Shown piece after piece: positions 46,429 to 56,218 of a stretch of 64,000 nt of DNA. Position 1 is the stretch's first letter. The number at the start of each line of letters is the position of its first letter. This stretch comes from Coleophoma eucalyptorum. Taxonomy: Eukaryota; Ascomycota; Leotiomycetes; Helotiales; Dermateaceae. Under the pieces are notes generated by a model. The model was not told the DNA's origin, did not search any database, and saw nothing but the letters and a program-made list of their open reading frames with translations. The translations under genes were made by a program, and so were the position numbers. Location: positions 248,001 through 312,000 of the forward strand of contig JALRME010000030.1 of the NCBI GenBank assembly GCA_026120035.1, written 5' to 3'.

Positions 46429-47320
46429 GATTGACCTTCCTAGTTAGTCTTGTAAGTAAAAGCATTGTTTGTATAATGGCACGTCTCTGGTCTATACTCA
46501 ACCTATGGCTCTGTGATATCGCTCTGAACATTAGGTCGGTTTTCATGATACCTGAAATACAGCCTAAGTTTGTTATTGCGGTTGACTACTTAACCTTTCA
46601 TCGGATCGGTTGATATTCTAATTTTTTTGGCATTTTCTTCTTGTTGGTATGCGTTTACAACGGGCAGACCTCGTAATAGCATCATAGACTTCAATTATAG
46701 GGTATACGGTGTTGTAGGTGGTTGTTGATTCTCTATGTACGTGTATCGTAAATAGGGTTATATCCCATCAAGGAATTCTATCACGTGATTTGGGCACGTG
46801 CTAAGTATATATCATTGCAATCCGACACTTCTCCTTGGCTTTCGTATTTAAGGCTTTCGTAGAGTATGGTTGGCATTGCCCATATATTGATGCATCCGAG
46901 AGTAAATTGTCGAGGTGGGGGCGGGGCGCTCAAGAGGTCGCGCCTACGCAAGCAAATTGATAGGAAAGCAGCAGCCTGAATGTGCCAAAATAAATGACCT
47001 GAGACCTAATGGAGCCCTACTTGGAGCGGCTCAGAGAGACCCTAATATGAAATTGAGCTTTTCGTCTAATTGATTCATTTATGGTTTGGAAAACTGTTCT
47101 TCTACAAATTACAAGCCTGGTTTATGGAATTTGGTCTAGTTTTAATCCTGATTAGACTTATACTACATCCATCCCGCGATCTCAAAGATCACCAAATCCC
47201 TAATAGCAAGGAAAGCAATTTCAATTATTGTAGAATGTATTTTTCAGATATTGGTTCTGTGCCCTACCAAGCACAAACATAAGTTTCATATTTATAGGTA
47301 AACGCCCCAAACCAGACCCT
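46429..47320. other. Intergenic region between convergent genes
   Basis: These 0.9 kb separate the 3' ends of the glycosyltransferase-like and amidohydrolase genes. Two CACGTG motifs near 46782-46801 and a nearby TATATAT string look promoter-like, but no gene follows on either strand. Nothing else was recognised. Confidence 0.5.
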
Positions 47321-48727
47321 TTACTCAATGTTGTCCTGCACAGGCACAACATCTTGTACAACCTTGCTCCATCTCGAGTGATAGACACGTCCCTCTTTGA
47401 AAACCGCCAGGACACACTTATCTGGGCGGTCCAAGACGGCGATATCGTCCAAAGGATTCGAGTTCATGACCAACAAGTCAGCCGAGAAGCCCTCTTTGAT
47501 CTGACCCAAGAAATCGGCCTGGCCAAACATCCTAGCGGGGTTAACAGTCGCGCTCTTGAGGATATCAGCAGCCGGCAGGACTTGTGAACGCAGGCTAAAT
47601 TCTTTGCTCTGAGAAACTCCCAGTGGGCCGAGGAGATCGGTACCGAAACAGATCGTCACACCCGCCGAGTGTGCAGTTTGCAGGGACTTGAGACCGGCTT
47701 CAAGTACTTGGTCATTCTTGCCCTTGGATTCTGGAGGTAAGAAGCCTGGAAATTCTGGGGAGGCCATCTCGGCGTATGTGATGAGAGTTGGTGTTAGGAA
47801 GCAGTCTTTCTCGGCCATGTACTTTGCAGTTGCTTCATCGATCAGGTTGCCGTGCTCAATACCACGGCAGCCGTTGTCGATTGCATGACGGATGCTCCTT
47901 GGTGTGTACGCGTGTGCTGTCACGTACGTATTGGAGTTCCGAGCGCATTCGGTGATGGCTTGAACTTCTGCTGCGGTGAATTGAACATTCTCCAGCTTAT
48001 CGGTTGGGGATGCAACTCCTGATGGGACATTCGGTTAGCATGTAATACAACGAATTGGATAGAGAGACCAACCTCCGCCACACATGACCTTGATGAAATT
48101 TGAACCACAGCGTAATTCTTCTCTTGTGGCCTTGATGCACTCAGTGACACCGTCACATAATCGCCCAAGAGCCATGACCGTGCCTCCGCAGCAGTCAGTA
48201 TGGTTATGTGGGCCACGGATATCTCCGTGTCCGCCAGTTTGCGTAAGAGCATGACCAGCAATGAAAAGACGAGGACCTTGGAGGACATTGTCATCAATTG
48301 CCTGCTTGAGAGCGAAACTAGCACCACCGCAATCCCGAGCACTGGTAAACCCGCGCTGCAGCATTTGTTGACAGACATATGGCTGACGCGTCGACGATCG
48401 TTGCTCGTCAAGATTATACATATCCCCAAGATCCTTCTCTCCAGGTACGGCAGTAACATGTACATGGGCATCAATCAGACCTGGGCAGATGTATTTGCCT
48501 GCTAAGTCCAAGACAATGGCATCATGTGATCCTTTCCAGAGTTCATTTAGGGATTCTGATGAGTCTGTGATAGATGTGATAAGTCCATCACTGAGCTTGA
48601 CGGTCTTGTTGGAGAGAACGGTGCCAGTTGCTGTATCGACAACATTGGCATTTGTAAGGATGTAGTTGTTCTGTTTGGCTGGCTTCCATGGTCGGAGAAG
48701 ATGCTCTGCAAGGCCTTGAGTTGCCAT
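47321..48727 (-). CDS. Metal-dependent amidohydrolase (imidazolonepropionase/prolidase-like)
   Basis: There are two exons, 48727-48073 and 48018-47321, with a 54-base intron (GTTGGT..ATCAG), giving 450 residues. The amidohydrolase superfamily layout is clear: a beta-sandwich start (YILTNANVVDTATGTV), PGLIDAHVHV with metal ligands His88 and His90, RDCGGASFALKQAI, FIKVMCGGGVASPTD (possible lysine ligand), VTAHAYTPRSIRHAID, CRGIEHGNLID, GVTICFGTDLLGP with the catalytic Asp, and the closing ADLLVMNSNPLDDI segment. Such enzymes cleave cyclic amides or Xaa-Pro type dipeptides; the exact substrate is unknown. An in-frame ATG at 48751 would add eight residues, but 48727 has the better context (CAAAATGGC). 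It is divergent with an MFS transporter, suggesting that the imported compound is its substrate. Confidence 0.87.
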
Positions 48728-48751
48728 TTTGCGACTTGGTGGATTTCTCAT

Positions 48752-49413
48752 TGAGATGATAGATGGTTGTCTTAGGATCCGGAAACGTCTGAGTATATAG
48801 TAGTCACCGTGGCTAGATATAGGTTTGTCGTCCTTCCGAGCCCGAGCATCAATGGAGTCAGAGATATTATGATCAGATCCCCGGTATTCTACTGCATTAG
48901 CACCTGATTCGGCCGTTTTCCAAGTTCAGCTCACGACTCGCATTGAGTGGTAAGGTTGTTGCCCATAGTGCGCCCTGTTGTTGATATCCAGGCGGGGCAA
49001 GGATGGGGTTGCAGATAGCCGTAGCCAAAGTTACACAACGTCGGCATTCAAGCAAGCGAGCCCTCATCCGAAGCTGTTGCCCTCCGTTTGGCGTCGCGTA
49101 GTTGTCATTTGTATGCGGATAACTGTACATCCCACTTCTGAAATCTGAGCGACCAAATCTCCGTACTGTATTGTGAATTTCCGCTTGTAAGCTGTGAATA
49201 AAAATCCGACAAGCAAGAGATAAGGAATCATAAGTTGTCGCCTCGTCGAGAAAGATAAGCCATGATGGTTTCCGACGCAGCGGATTGAGTGGAAACTTAT
49301 ATTTGAAGACCATGCCTGCCACATGGTAGATTTTGTCTTTATCCTTCTTAGTCGAGGTTTCATCAACACTTTGCAGGTTGGATCCCATTCTGTACCTGTT
49401 ATCATACTTCACT
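48752..49413. promoter_or_regulatory. Divergent promoter region (amidohydrolase / MFS transporter)
   Basis: This 0.66 kb spacer contains two AGATAAG strings at 49218-49224 and 49253-49259, which match the HGATAR consensus of fungal nitrogen GATA factors (AreA/NIT2 type). Frames inside it have no family features. Confidence 0.5.
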
Positions 49414-51071
49414 ATGTCGACCCCTGTTAATAAGGACTCGGTTTTGGAGACTCTGCCAGAGAAGAACATCGGTCAAGGGGAATCTGGATCCCTCGACAAA
49501 GAGCTGGTCAATGGAGATATCATAGAGGCACGTCTGCCTTACACGGCCGAGGAAGAGAAAGCCGTCTTAAGGAAGACTGATATGGTCATTTTGCCATTAG
49601 TATGTCCGGTCGATACATTAACAATGGCCAAGCTAATATGCAACACCAGCTTTGTATGGTTTTCTTCCTCCAATACCTTGACAAGCAAAGTCTTAGTTAT
49701 GCATCCGTATTCGGTCTCCTCACGGACTTAAATTTGACGAGCAATCAATACTCTTGGTGTTCTTCCATCTTTTACATTGGCCAACTCGTTTCTGAGTATC
49801 CCTTCATCTACTTGATGAGCCGCCTGCCACTTGCTCGCTTCGTGGGTGTGACAATGTAAGTTTTCAATGAACCATGAAAATAACTTGTCAAAATTAACAG
49901 CACAAAGTGTCATATGGGGTGGAGTCTGCATGTGCCTTGCAGCCCCCAAGAACTACGCCGGCTTCGCTGCGGTGCGTTTCCTCCTTGGGTTCTGTGAAGG
50001 TGCCGTCTCACCTGCTTTCGTAACTATTACCTCGATCTGGTACCGTAAAGACGAACACGCTCTTCGAGTCGGAGCCTGGATCACTATGAATGGTCTTGCC
50101 CAAATAATTGGCGCCCTTTTGATGTATGGAATTGGAAAGAACTCATCTCTCGCACTTGCTCCATGGAGAGCTCTGTTCATTATCTGCGGCGCATTGACTT
50201 TCGCGGGCGGCATCGTCTTCTTTTTCGCCATGCCCTCAGGACCTGACAGTGCATGGTTTTTCACCGAACGGGAGCGTGAAGTTGCCACAATGAGGTTGGC
50301 AAAAGACCACGATGGTGGTGACAAAACCAACTGGTCAAATAAACAGTTATTGGAGGCTTTGACGGATGTCAAGTCCTGGCTCGTGTTCTCCTTTGGCGTT
50401 TTGGTTACCATGCCCTCGCCTGTATTGACTGTGAGTAGCCCTGCTGCCTTGCTATATGATTCGGCTCATTAATATGATTATAGTTCGCGTCTCTCGTTAT
50501 CAAAAACATTGGATACGACAAGTTCCAGACCATGCTTTACGGCGCACCATCTGGAGCCGTCCAAATCTTTTTCATCTGGGTCGGAGTCCTTGGCTGTTTT
50601 TTGTGGCCTAATCGTCGATCTCTAATTGTTATGATCCTCGTGATAGTACCTCTGGTCGGAAACATCCTATTGCTGAAGCTGTCTGTCTCGGCTGGATGGG
50701 GAATGATTGTGGCCTCCTGGCTTGCATCAGTGATCTCTGATGTCTTTTCCATTACACTCTCCCTATCCGCTTCTAACGTAAAAGGAAACACCAAGAGAAG
50801 CGTGGTAAATACGATGTACTTCATCGGATATAGTGCCGGATGTATTGGAGCTCCCCAGCTTTGGAAACATTCCCCACGGTACATCTCGGGTGTCATCACG
50901 GACTTGGTGGCTTGGGTACTCCTGTTGTTGGTAATGGCCTGGTACTGGTATTCCTGTGCAAGTGAGAACAAGCGTAGAGACCGATTGATGGAGACTGAGG
51001 AAGTTCCAGTCTTTGAGAAGGGCGCTGACGTTACCGATGGAGAGGATCTGACCTTCAGATACACCTGCTAG
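49414..51071 (+). CDS. MFS transporter, DAL5/allantoate-permease-like (anion:cation symporter family)
   Basis: There are four exons, 49414-49599, 49650-49855, 49908-50430 and 50484-51071 (introns 50, 52 and 53 bases), giving 500 residues. Family features are: a hydrophilic N-terminus ending in LRKTDMVILPL, then CMVFFLQYLDKQSLSYASVF, SWCSSIFYIGQLVSEYPFIY, the VIWGGVCMCLAA helix, RFLLGFCEGAVSPAFVTITS with IWYRKDEH after it, a central loop with WFFTEREREVA, and a GYSAGCIGAPQLW segment in the second half. About 12 membrane helices are expected. Family members import allantoate, ureidosuccinate, vitamins or dipeptide-like compounds with protons. The divergent amidohydrolase and GATA sites in the shared promoter suggest a nitrogen-source role (inference). 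Confidence 0.88.
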
Positions 51072-51663
51072 AAGAAGCCTATTCCATACTCGAAAGAGAC
51101 AAGTAGAAGTAATTGGAAAATGTCGAATTAAGCACTCTAATAGAAATATCTAGCTACGTTCCCGGACCAGAAGGCGCTTAGAACTGCAGATGGTCCCTCT
51201 GAAAACACCAAGTCACATAATTATCAACTGTGACTGAGAATTCAAATACAGTATTCAAATACATTCAATAATATACAAGTGATCAATTGTCGGAAAATAG
51301 ATGATGGCCTATTGACTACAAAGTAAACTCGGTCTTTGTGACCGCATAAAGTTATGCTATGCACAAGACATGATAAGATAAGATGTGTCAATCTTGGATT
51401 GACGTCAACTGGTTGGCCGAAACTCGCATCGCATCAAGAAACTTCACCTTGGACCTAACAATATCCATCGTCATGCACGGTGGCATAGTGACAGGAACAT
51501 AATCCTCTACACGAACACGAGGAGTGTGGCGATATATTGACGACGGCAACAAAGCTCCACAAAGCACTACTTTGCGTCTTCGAGTCAGCGATCTGATGAT
51601 GGACTATAAAGCTCGATAGCCTCGCGCCTCGTGTGGCGCTCACCTCACCGACACAACACAACA
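51072..51663. other. Intergenic region
   Basis: These 0.6 kb hold the 3' flank of the MFS gene and the promoter of the acyltransferase gene, AT-rich at 51230-51400. No gene was recognised. Confidence 0.55.
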
Positions 51664-53304
51664 ATGTCACTGTTACCTTCCAGCAGGGCACCTCTTCCTT
51701 CGGAACTGACGATATACCATAAGCACCTATATGCTTCCAAAATTGCACAGGGCCAGATCCGCCCCTTTGTTGCACCGTACCATTTTTTCGGCCTCATCAT
51801 CCTCATTGCCTATCTCTCCATTCCACATACGAATCGACAATGGGTATATGCTGCACGATGGCCTGTACTTGTTGTAATCCTGGCATTTGAAATCCACACT
51901 GCATTCCATACCAGTAGCATAGGCGCAGCGACATCCTACATCGTAGGCTTGGTGTCAGGCTATGCTGCGATGCTCAGCATTTCCTGGTTGGTTTGGTACA
52001 GGCCGCAGTTCGATGCCAAGAGAATCAATAAACGGAAAGCTGGAGTGGCAGAGGAAGTAAATGTGGCAAAGAGCAATGGAAATGGACATGCAACAGCCGT
52101 CCACTCCAACGGGCATGGCTCCTTGAAGCAACGGCCGACCACGAACGGGTATACAAACGGTCGTAGGGAGGATACTGATCAAGAGGAAAACGTGTATTTT
52201 TGGCAGCCATACCCAGATAACTTCCGAGAAAGACTGGTCTGGGTTTTAGACTTAGTCTGCAATGTGAGAGGGGAACGATGGAATTGGGCCATTCCAACCC
52301 TTCCACCACTTCCTATGCACATCAAGCGTTCCCTAGGGGAACCGATTCCCGAGAAAGAGAAAGCTCAGATCCAAACAACAGGCCTCAGCTCCCCTATTGG
52401 AAATATTTCTTTCCCTTCATGGAAAGCTTTAGTTCGAAATCACACTCCAAAGATTATCATCGGATATTTCGTGCTTGATCTTATCAAAACAGCCTTGATT
52501 AATGATCCATATTTCCTAGTAGGACCAAATTCCTTTGACTTACCTCCGCACCTTGCTAGGCTTCCTTGGCTCCTTTTGAGACTATACCGACAATCACTGG
52601 TCTTTGCCGCAATCACTCTTGCACTGGAGGTAGCCTTCATGTTTCAAGCTCTGTTCATACGAAGCTTGGCTCTACTTCCAGGGGTTTCTTCACATCTTGG
52701 AGTACGCGTAGAGGTATGGATGTATCCAACACAGTGGGGGAGCTTTAGTCAGATTGCAAACAAAGGCCTGAATGGACTTTGGGGTGGATGGTGGCACCAG
52801 ACTTTCCGCTTTGTTTTTGCCGCTCCTACCAACTATCTTATTTCACGCAAGATTATTGAGCCACGCTCTGTAGCTGCGAAGCTCTGTGCTTTATTCTTTG
52901 CATTTTCTATCTCTGGCGTTCTGCATGCTTGTGGTAGCATGACTCAATTACAGGAAACAAATCCATGGCATCCATTCATCTTCTTCATGCTTCAAGCTGT
53001 GGGGATCTTACTGCAAACGGTGGTTTGTGCTTCTCTCAAATCCCTGACTGTGAAGCTTCCTTCATCGATTCGACAAATTGGGAACATATTTTTCACATTT
53101 GGCTGGTTATGCTTGACAGCTAATTGGTTAATCGATGATATGGCACGCGGCGGGCTATTTACCTTTGAGCCTATACCGCTAAGCGTTTCCAGGGGCTTGG
53201 GCTTCGGGCCAGAGGAACCCAAATGGTTCTGCATGAATAAGGTGGAGGTAATATGGTATACGGGGAAGCATTGGTGGGAGAGTGGAATCGCTGAACGTAT
53301 TTGA
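51664..53304 (+). CDS. Wax-synthase-type MBOAT acyltransferase
   Basis: This is an intronless frame of 546 residues. It has several hydrophobic helices, beginning with FFGLIILIAYLSI near residue 40 and a VVILAFEIHTAFH segment. The wax synthase (MBOAT_2) region has GLNGLWGGWWHQTFRFVFAA, then SISGVLHACGSM, in which the His is the expected active-site residue of MBOAT enzymes. A hydrophilic linker of about 60 residues (Asn/Gly/His-rich, residues 120-165) interrupts the helices. Such fungal proteins acylate hydroxyl groups of terpenoid or other lipid alcohols at the ER membrane, often in secondary metabolism, but no terpene cyclase or synthase lies nearby. The frame continues upstream to 51631 only via a GTG, so the ATG at 51664 is used. 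Confidence 0.82.
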   Translation: MSLLPSSRAPLPSELTIYHKHLYASKIAQGQIRPFVAPYHFFGLIILIAYLSIPHTNRQWVYAARWPVLVVILAFEIHTAFHTSSIGAATSYIVGLVSGYAAMLSISWLVWYRPQFDAKRINKRKAGVAEEVNVAKSNGNGHATAVHSNGHGSLKQRPTTNGYTNGRREDTDQEENVYFWQPYPDNFRERLVWVLDLVCNVRGERWNWAIPTLPPLPMHIKRSLGEPIPEKEKAQIQTTGLSSPIGNISFPSWKALVRNHTPKIIIGYFVLDLIKTALINDPYFLVGPNSFDLPPHLARLPWLLLRLYRQSLVFAAITLALEVAFMFQALFIRSLALLPGVSSHLGVRVEVWMYPTQWGSFSQIANKGLNGLWGGWWHQTFRFVFAAPTNYLISRKIIEPRSVAAKLCALFFAFSISGVLHACGSMTQLQETNPWHPFIFFMLQAVGILLQTVVCASLKSLTVKLPSSIRQIGNIFFTFGWLCLTANWLIDDMARGGLFTFEPIPLSVSRGLGFGPEEPKWFCMNKVEVIWYTGKHWWESGIAERI

Positions 53305-53621
53305 TGTTGATGAGGCATGGCCTCCTCATTTGTGCATAGCGGGCTACAATTGCATTAGAGTTAGAAATAGATAGCCATCAAGCAATTGATTAGAATTCTA
53401 GATCATTAGAAAACCGCCTTCTTTCCTAGTCCTCTGGCACCGTCTACATCCTGCTCATTCTTAAATGTAATCTCAACTGAGCACTCAGTACTCACGTGAA
53501 ATATTATTCTTGATCACGTGCTGCAATTCAGCCTTGCCATGCTTCAAGCCGAGGCTAGAAGATTGCTGCTTCAAATGTACAAGCCGAGTCGCATTCTCAA
53601 CTGACAACAGCAAACCTCAAT
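53305..53621. promoter_or_regulatory. PEX10 promoter region
   Basis: A 317-base spacer holds the 3' flank of the acyltransferase gene and the PEX10 promoter. It has CACGTG at 53493-53498 and 53515-53520 and CCGAGG at 53549-53554. Confidence 0.5.
53549..53554 (-). promoter_or_regulatory. Candidate FarA/FarB (fatty-acid response) site before PEX10
   Basis: CCGAGG is the reverse complement of CCTCGG, the core recognised by FarA/FarB-type Zn2Cys6 regulators of fatty acid use and peroxisome genes in Aspergillus. It lies 68 bases before the PEX10 ATG. A six-base match occurs often by chance. Confidence 0.45.
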
Positions 53622-54764
53622 ATGTCAGACATCGATCATGTCCAGTCCAAGCTCACCGAGTCTGCATCGTTTAACTATCCCTTCGCGGCAGCTCCTGATA
53701 TAATCCGATCACATCAGAAAGATGCCTACTTCGAGGGAATTCTCCTAAACCATCTCTCCAATCTCATCCGCCGCTTGTATGGCGCACGATTCTTGCACAC
53801 CTACACCTCCGAAGCGCGTACCTTTTCTGAGCTATTATACCTTGGTCTCACAACCTTCATTGGAAATCGTACTCTTGGAGAGGAGTACTGCGATATCATT
53901 CAGATCGAAGACGATACGTTGAAACTCCCTGCGATATCGCGACGAGCAGGATATATCCTAACCGCGATTCTACTTCCTTATGGACTGAACAAGATATTAC
54001 CGTCCTTTAGAGCACGAATACGCGCGAAGCTCGAGTCGAATCTCCGGAAACTATCTCGAGATGCAAAACAGAAATCATCATTCTCTTACCGATTCCAATC
54101 TTATATCCTCACCCACCTCTCAACCATTACTTCGCCGTCTCCGGTCGCGGCATTAACACTCACATTCTTCTATTTTACCGGCTCTTACTATCAACTCTCA
54201 AAGCGAATCTTTGGCTTGCGGTATATTTTTACAAAGAGGGTCGAACCCAGTGAGGCGAGAGTGGGCTATGAAGTCCTCGGGGTCTTATTGGTACTTCAGA
54301 TGACTCTTCAGACATGGCTACATCTACGGTCAACACTGGAATCCTCGCACTCCGATCCCGTACCAGCCAATGCAGGAGCTATGGCAGGCACTGTAATGTT
54401 AGACGGTGGTGTCGAGGTTTCTCTAGATCCAAATATACACACCGACAGCGACCTTCTCTTCGAATCCTCTCTCCCTCCACAGCCATCATTGCAGGTTGGA
54501 AAGACTACAAATACAGAAATTATTGCAAATGGGCAGCCGAGATATGATCTTCGAGATGGTAACCCGGAAGTTATGAAATGGATCAAAGGCACGCAACAGA
54601 GGAAATGCACATTATGTCTAGAAGGCTTAAAGGACCCAAGTGCTAGCCCTTGTGGCCATGTCTTCTGCTGGTCGTGTATAGGAGATTGGGTACGCGAGAA
54701 ACCGGAATGTCCGCTTTGTAGAAGGGAGTGTCTTGTACAACACATTTTGCCGCTCAGATGTTGA
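53622..54764 (+). CDS. PEX10: Peroxisome biogenesis factor 10 (RING E3 ligase)
   Basis: This is an intronless frame of 380 residues. The N-terminal Pex2/Pex12-type domain shows FAAAPDIIRSHQKDAYFEGI, LIRRLYGARFLHTYTSEA, LYLGLTTFIGNRTLGEEYC and RRAGYILTAILLPYGLNKIL, with membrane helices to about residue 220. The C-terminal C3HC4 RING runs from CTLCLEGL (residue 329) through CGHVFCWSC to CPLC (363-366). PEX10 works with PEX2 and PEX12 in the peroxisomal membrane to ubiquitinate the PEX5 import receptor for recycling. The promoter has a fatty-acid-response-type motif. The downstream gene is convergent. Confidence 0.95.
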   Translation: MSDIDHVQSKLTESASFNYPFAAAPDIIRSHQKDAYFEGILLNHLSNLIRRLYGARFLHTYTSEARTFSELLYLGLTTFIGNRTLGEEYCDIIQIEDDTLKLPAISRRAGYILTAILLPYGLNKILPSFRARIRAKLESNLRKLSRDAKQKSSFSYRFQSYILTHLSTITSPSPVAALTLTFFYFTGSYYQLSKRIFGLRYIFTKRVEPSEARVGYEVLGVLLVLQMTLQTWLHLRSTLESSHSDPVPANAGAMAGTVMLDGGVEVSLDPNIHTDSDLLFESSLPPQPSLQVGKTTNTEIIANGQPRYDLRDGNPEVMKWIKGTQQRKCTLCLEGLKDPSASPCGHVFCWSCIGDWVREKPECPLCRRECLVQHILPLRC

Positions 54765-55120
54765 GCTAAAAGGCATCAATAGATAATGAATCCATGTAGC
54801 AAGAAGCGTTAATTTGTTATGGAATATTTTGAAGAGAAGAGTGCTGAATCTCCTGGTTGTTTTGCAAATACCCCATTTTTGTTTACCGCAACATTTAAAT
54901 TCCTAGGATGGTCTGGAAAATCCGTTCCCTAAATAAAGGCACTTTACCAGGCATGAATGTACAAGGAGACAAGACTAGAAAATTTATGTCAATATTTATT
55001 ACAGAAACCTCAGCACCACCCTCACCCCAACACCTTTCACATTGAGTAGCTCGTCAGAATCTTTGTCCTCAGCCCAATTTAAGCGAGCAACTCATCTTTC
55101 TATTAAACTCCATTCCCATA
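54765..55120. other. Intergenic region between convergent genes
   Basis: These 356 bases are the shared 3' flank of PEX10 and the nuclear-type unknown gene. They are AT-rich, and nothing was recognised. Confidence 0.55.
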
Positions 55121-56218
55121 TTACACAAGGCCTTTCAATTTTCTCACAGCATCAGGAAATAATTTCACAACACCAATTTCAATGGTATTTCCGTGTTCCG
55201 TGCATGTCCATACCGCACGATCCCTTCTCGTTAAGATGCGGGTTTCTCTCTTCAAAACCGAGATATCGATCCATCTTTGCTGCGACTGCTGTCTTTCGTT
55301 CTCTTTATATTTTTGCCTACTATCAACTTGTACAAAGCTAGGTCCACGTGTCTGTTCACTTGCTAACATGGATCTTGACCGAGGCTGAGGAGGTGGAAAC
55401 ATAGTTCGTGGGATCTTCGTTCCTGTGGTGTCTTTGGCCGGTTCTGATAGCTCAGTCTGCTGTGGTTGTATTCGTCGTGTCGAGCGGGGTGGGTGGACTG
55501 TTTTCGAGAATTTCTGTGCAACAGTACCTGGAGTCTCGTTTATAATGATGGGCTGCAGCCTCGTGCCTGCTGGTTGACCTTGATCTTGACGCATATTCGG
55601 CTCAATGTAAGGTCCATCCAAGCAGAACACTCCTAACAGTCTCATCGTACCCTGCTGCATAACCTCGCACATCTCGATCTGAAATTCTGCTTCAGCGACA
55701 GCTGATTCTGCTCTCTTGTAAAACTTATCCTCCTCTTTCCTAGCAACTTCAGCTTTGTTATGGAACTGACCAGGTGCTCGCGCGAGGAGCCATGGCTTCT
55801 GGTCGAATGTGCCCAAACACGTGATGAAGGATGAGAGGTAAACTCGGGTGAGTTGCGTGAATGTGCCGTATTGATGAAGCCTTAAGGTTGAGCAGCATGT
55901 TTCGAAGATAGGCCTGGGAAGTTTAAGAGTTTGTATTGATTCTCTCCTGCGGTTTGTGCAAGTTAGAATAATTCTTTTCGGTGGAGGAGGTATAAGATGT
56001 ATCTCCTTGTAGCTAGGCGAGCTGATCAAGTAACTGTGGTGAAAGACAGAGACATACCAACTTCCTGCCTCTTTCCATGAAATACCCTCTCGTACCGACT
56101 GCATTGATCCACCGTCCTGTCTACGTGTATCTGGACCAGTGACTGAGCTCGGAGCCGCCTTCTTCCGTTTCTCAGGACCACCCTTCTCCACTTCTGCTGA
56201 TGGTAGCTTTCTTTTCAT
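55121..56218 (-). CDS. Unknown protein with nuclear-localisation-like N-terminus
   Basis: The frame is open over 365 codons, but a good intron lies inside it: donor GTATGT at 56057 and acceptor CCGCAG at 55947 preceded by a TTCTAAC branch-like site. The spliced form (56218-56058 joined to 55946-55121) encodes 328 residues, and because the intron is 111 bases, both forms keep frame. The N-terminus is basic (MKRKLPSAEVEKGGPEKRKK), a likely nuclear signal. The middle has a conserved-looking RPIFETCCSTLRLHQYGTF segment and a helical, charged EVARKEEDKFYKRAESAVAE segment. The C-terminal third is Gln/Pro/Arg-rich and disordered in appearance. No family is recognised. Confidence 0.65.
   Translation of the reverse strand: MKRKLPSAEVEKGGPEKRKKAAPSSVTGPDTRRQDGGSMQSVREGISWKEAGSWYVSVFHHSYLISSPSYKEIHLIPPPPKRIILTCTNRRRESIQTLKLPRPIFETCCSTLRLHQYGTFTQLTRVYLSSFITCLGTFDQKPWLLARAPGQFHNKAEVARKEEDKFYKRAESAVAEAEFQIEMCEVMQQGTMRLLGVFCLDGPYIEPNMRQDQGQPAGTRLQPIIINETPGTVAQKFSKTVHPPRSTRRIQPQQTELSEPAKDTTGTKIPRTMFPPPQPRSRSMLASEQTRGPSFVQVDSRQKYKENERQQSQQRWIDISVLKRETRILTRRDRAVWTCTEHGNTIEIGVVKLFPDAVRKLKGLV

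Noticed and set aside
49333..49413. In-frame extension upstream of the MFS start
   Set aside because: It lacks an ATG in good context, and family members begin near the ATG at 49414.
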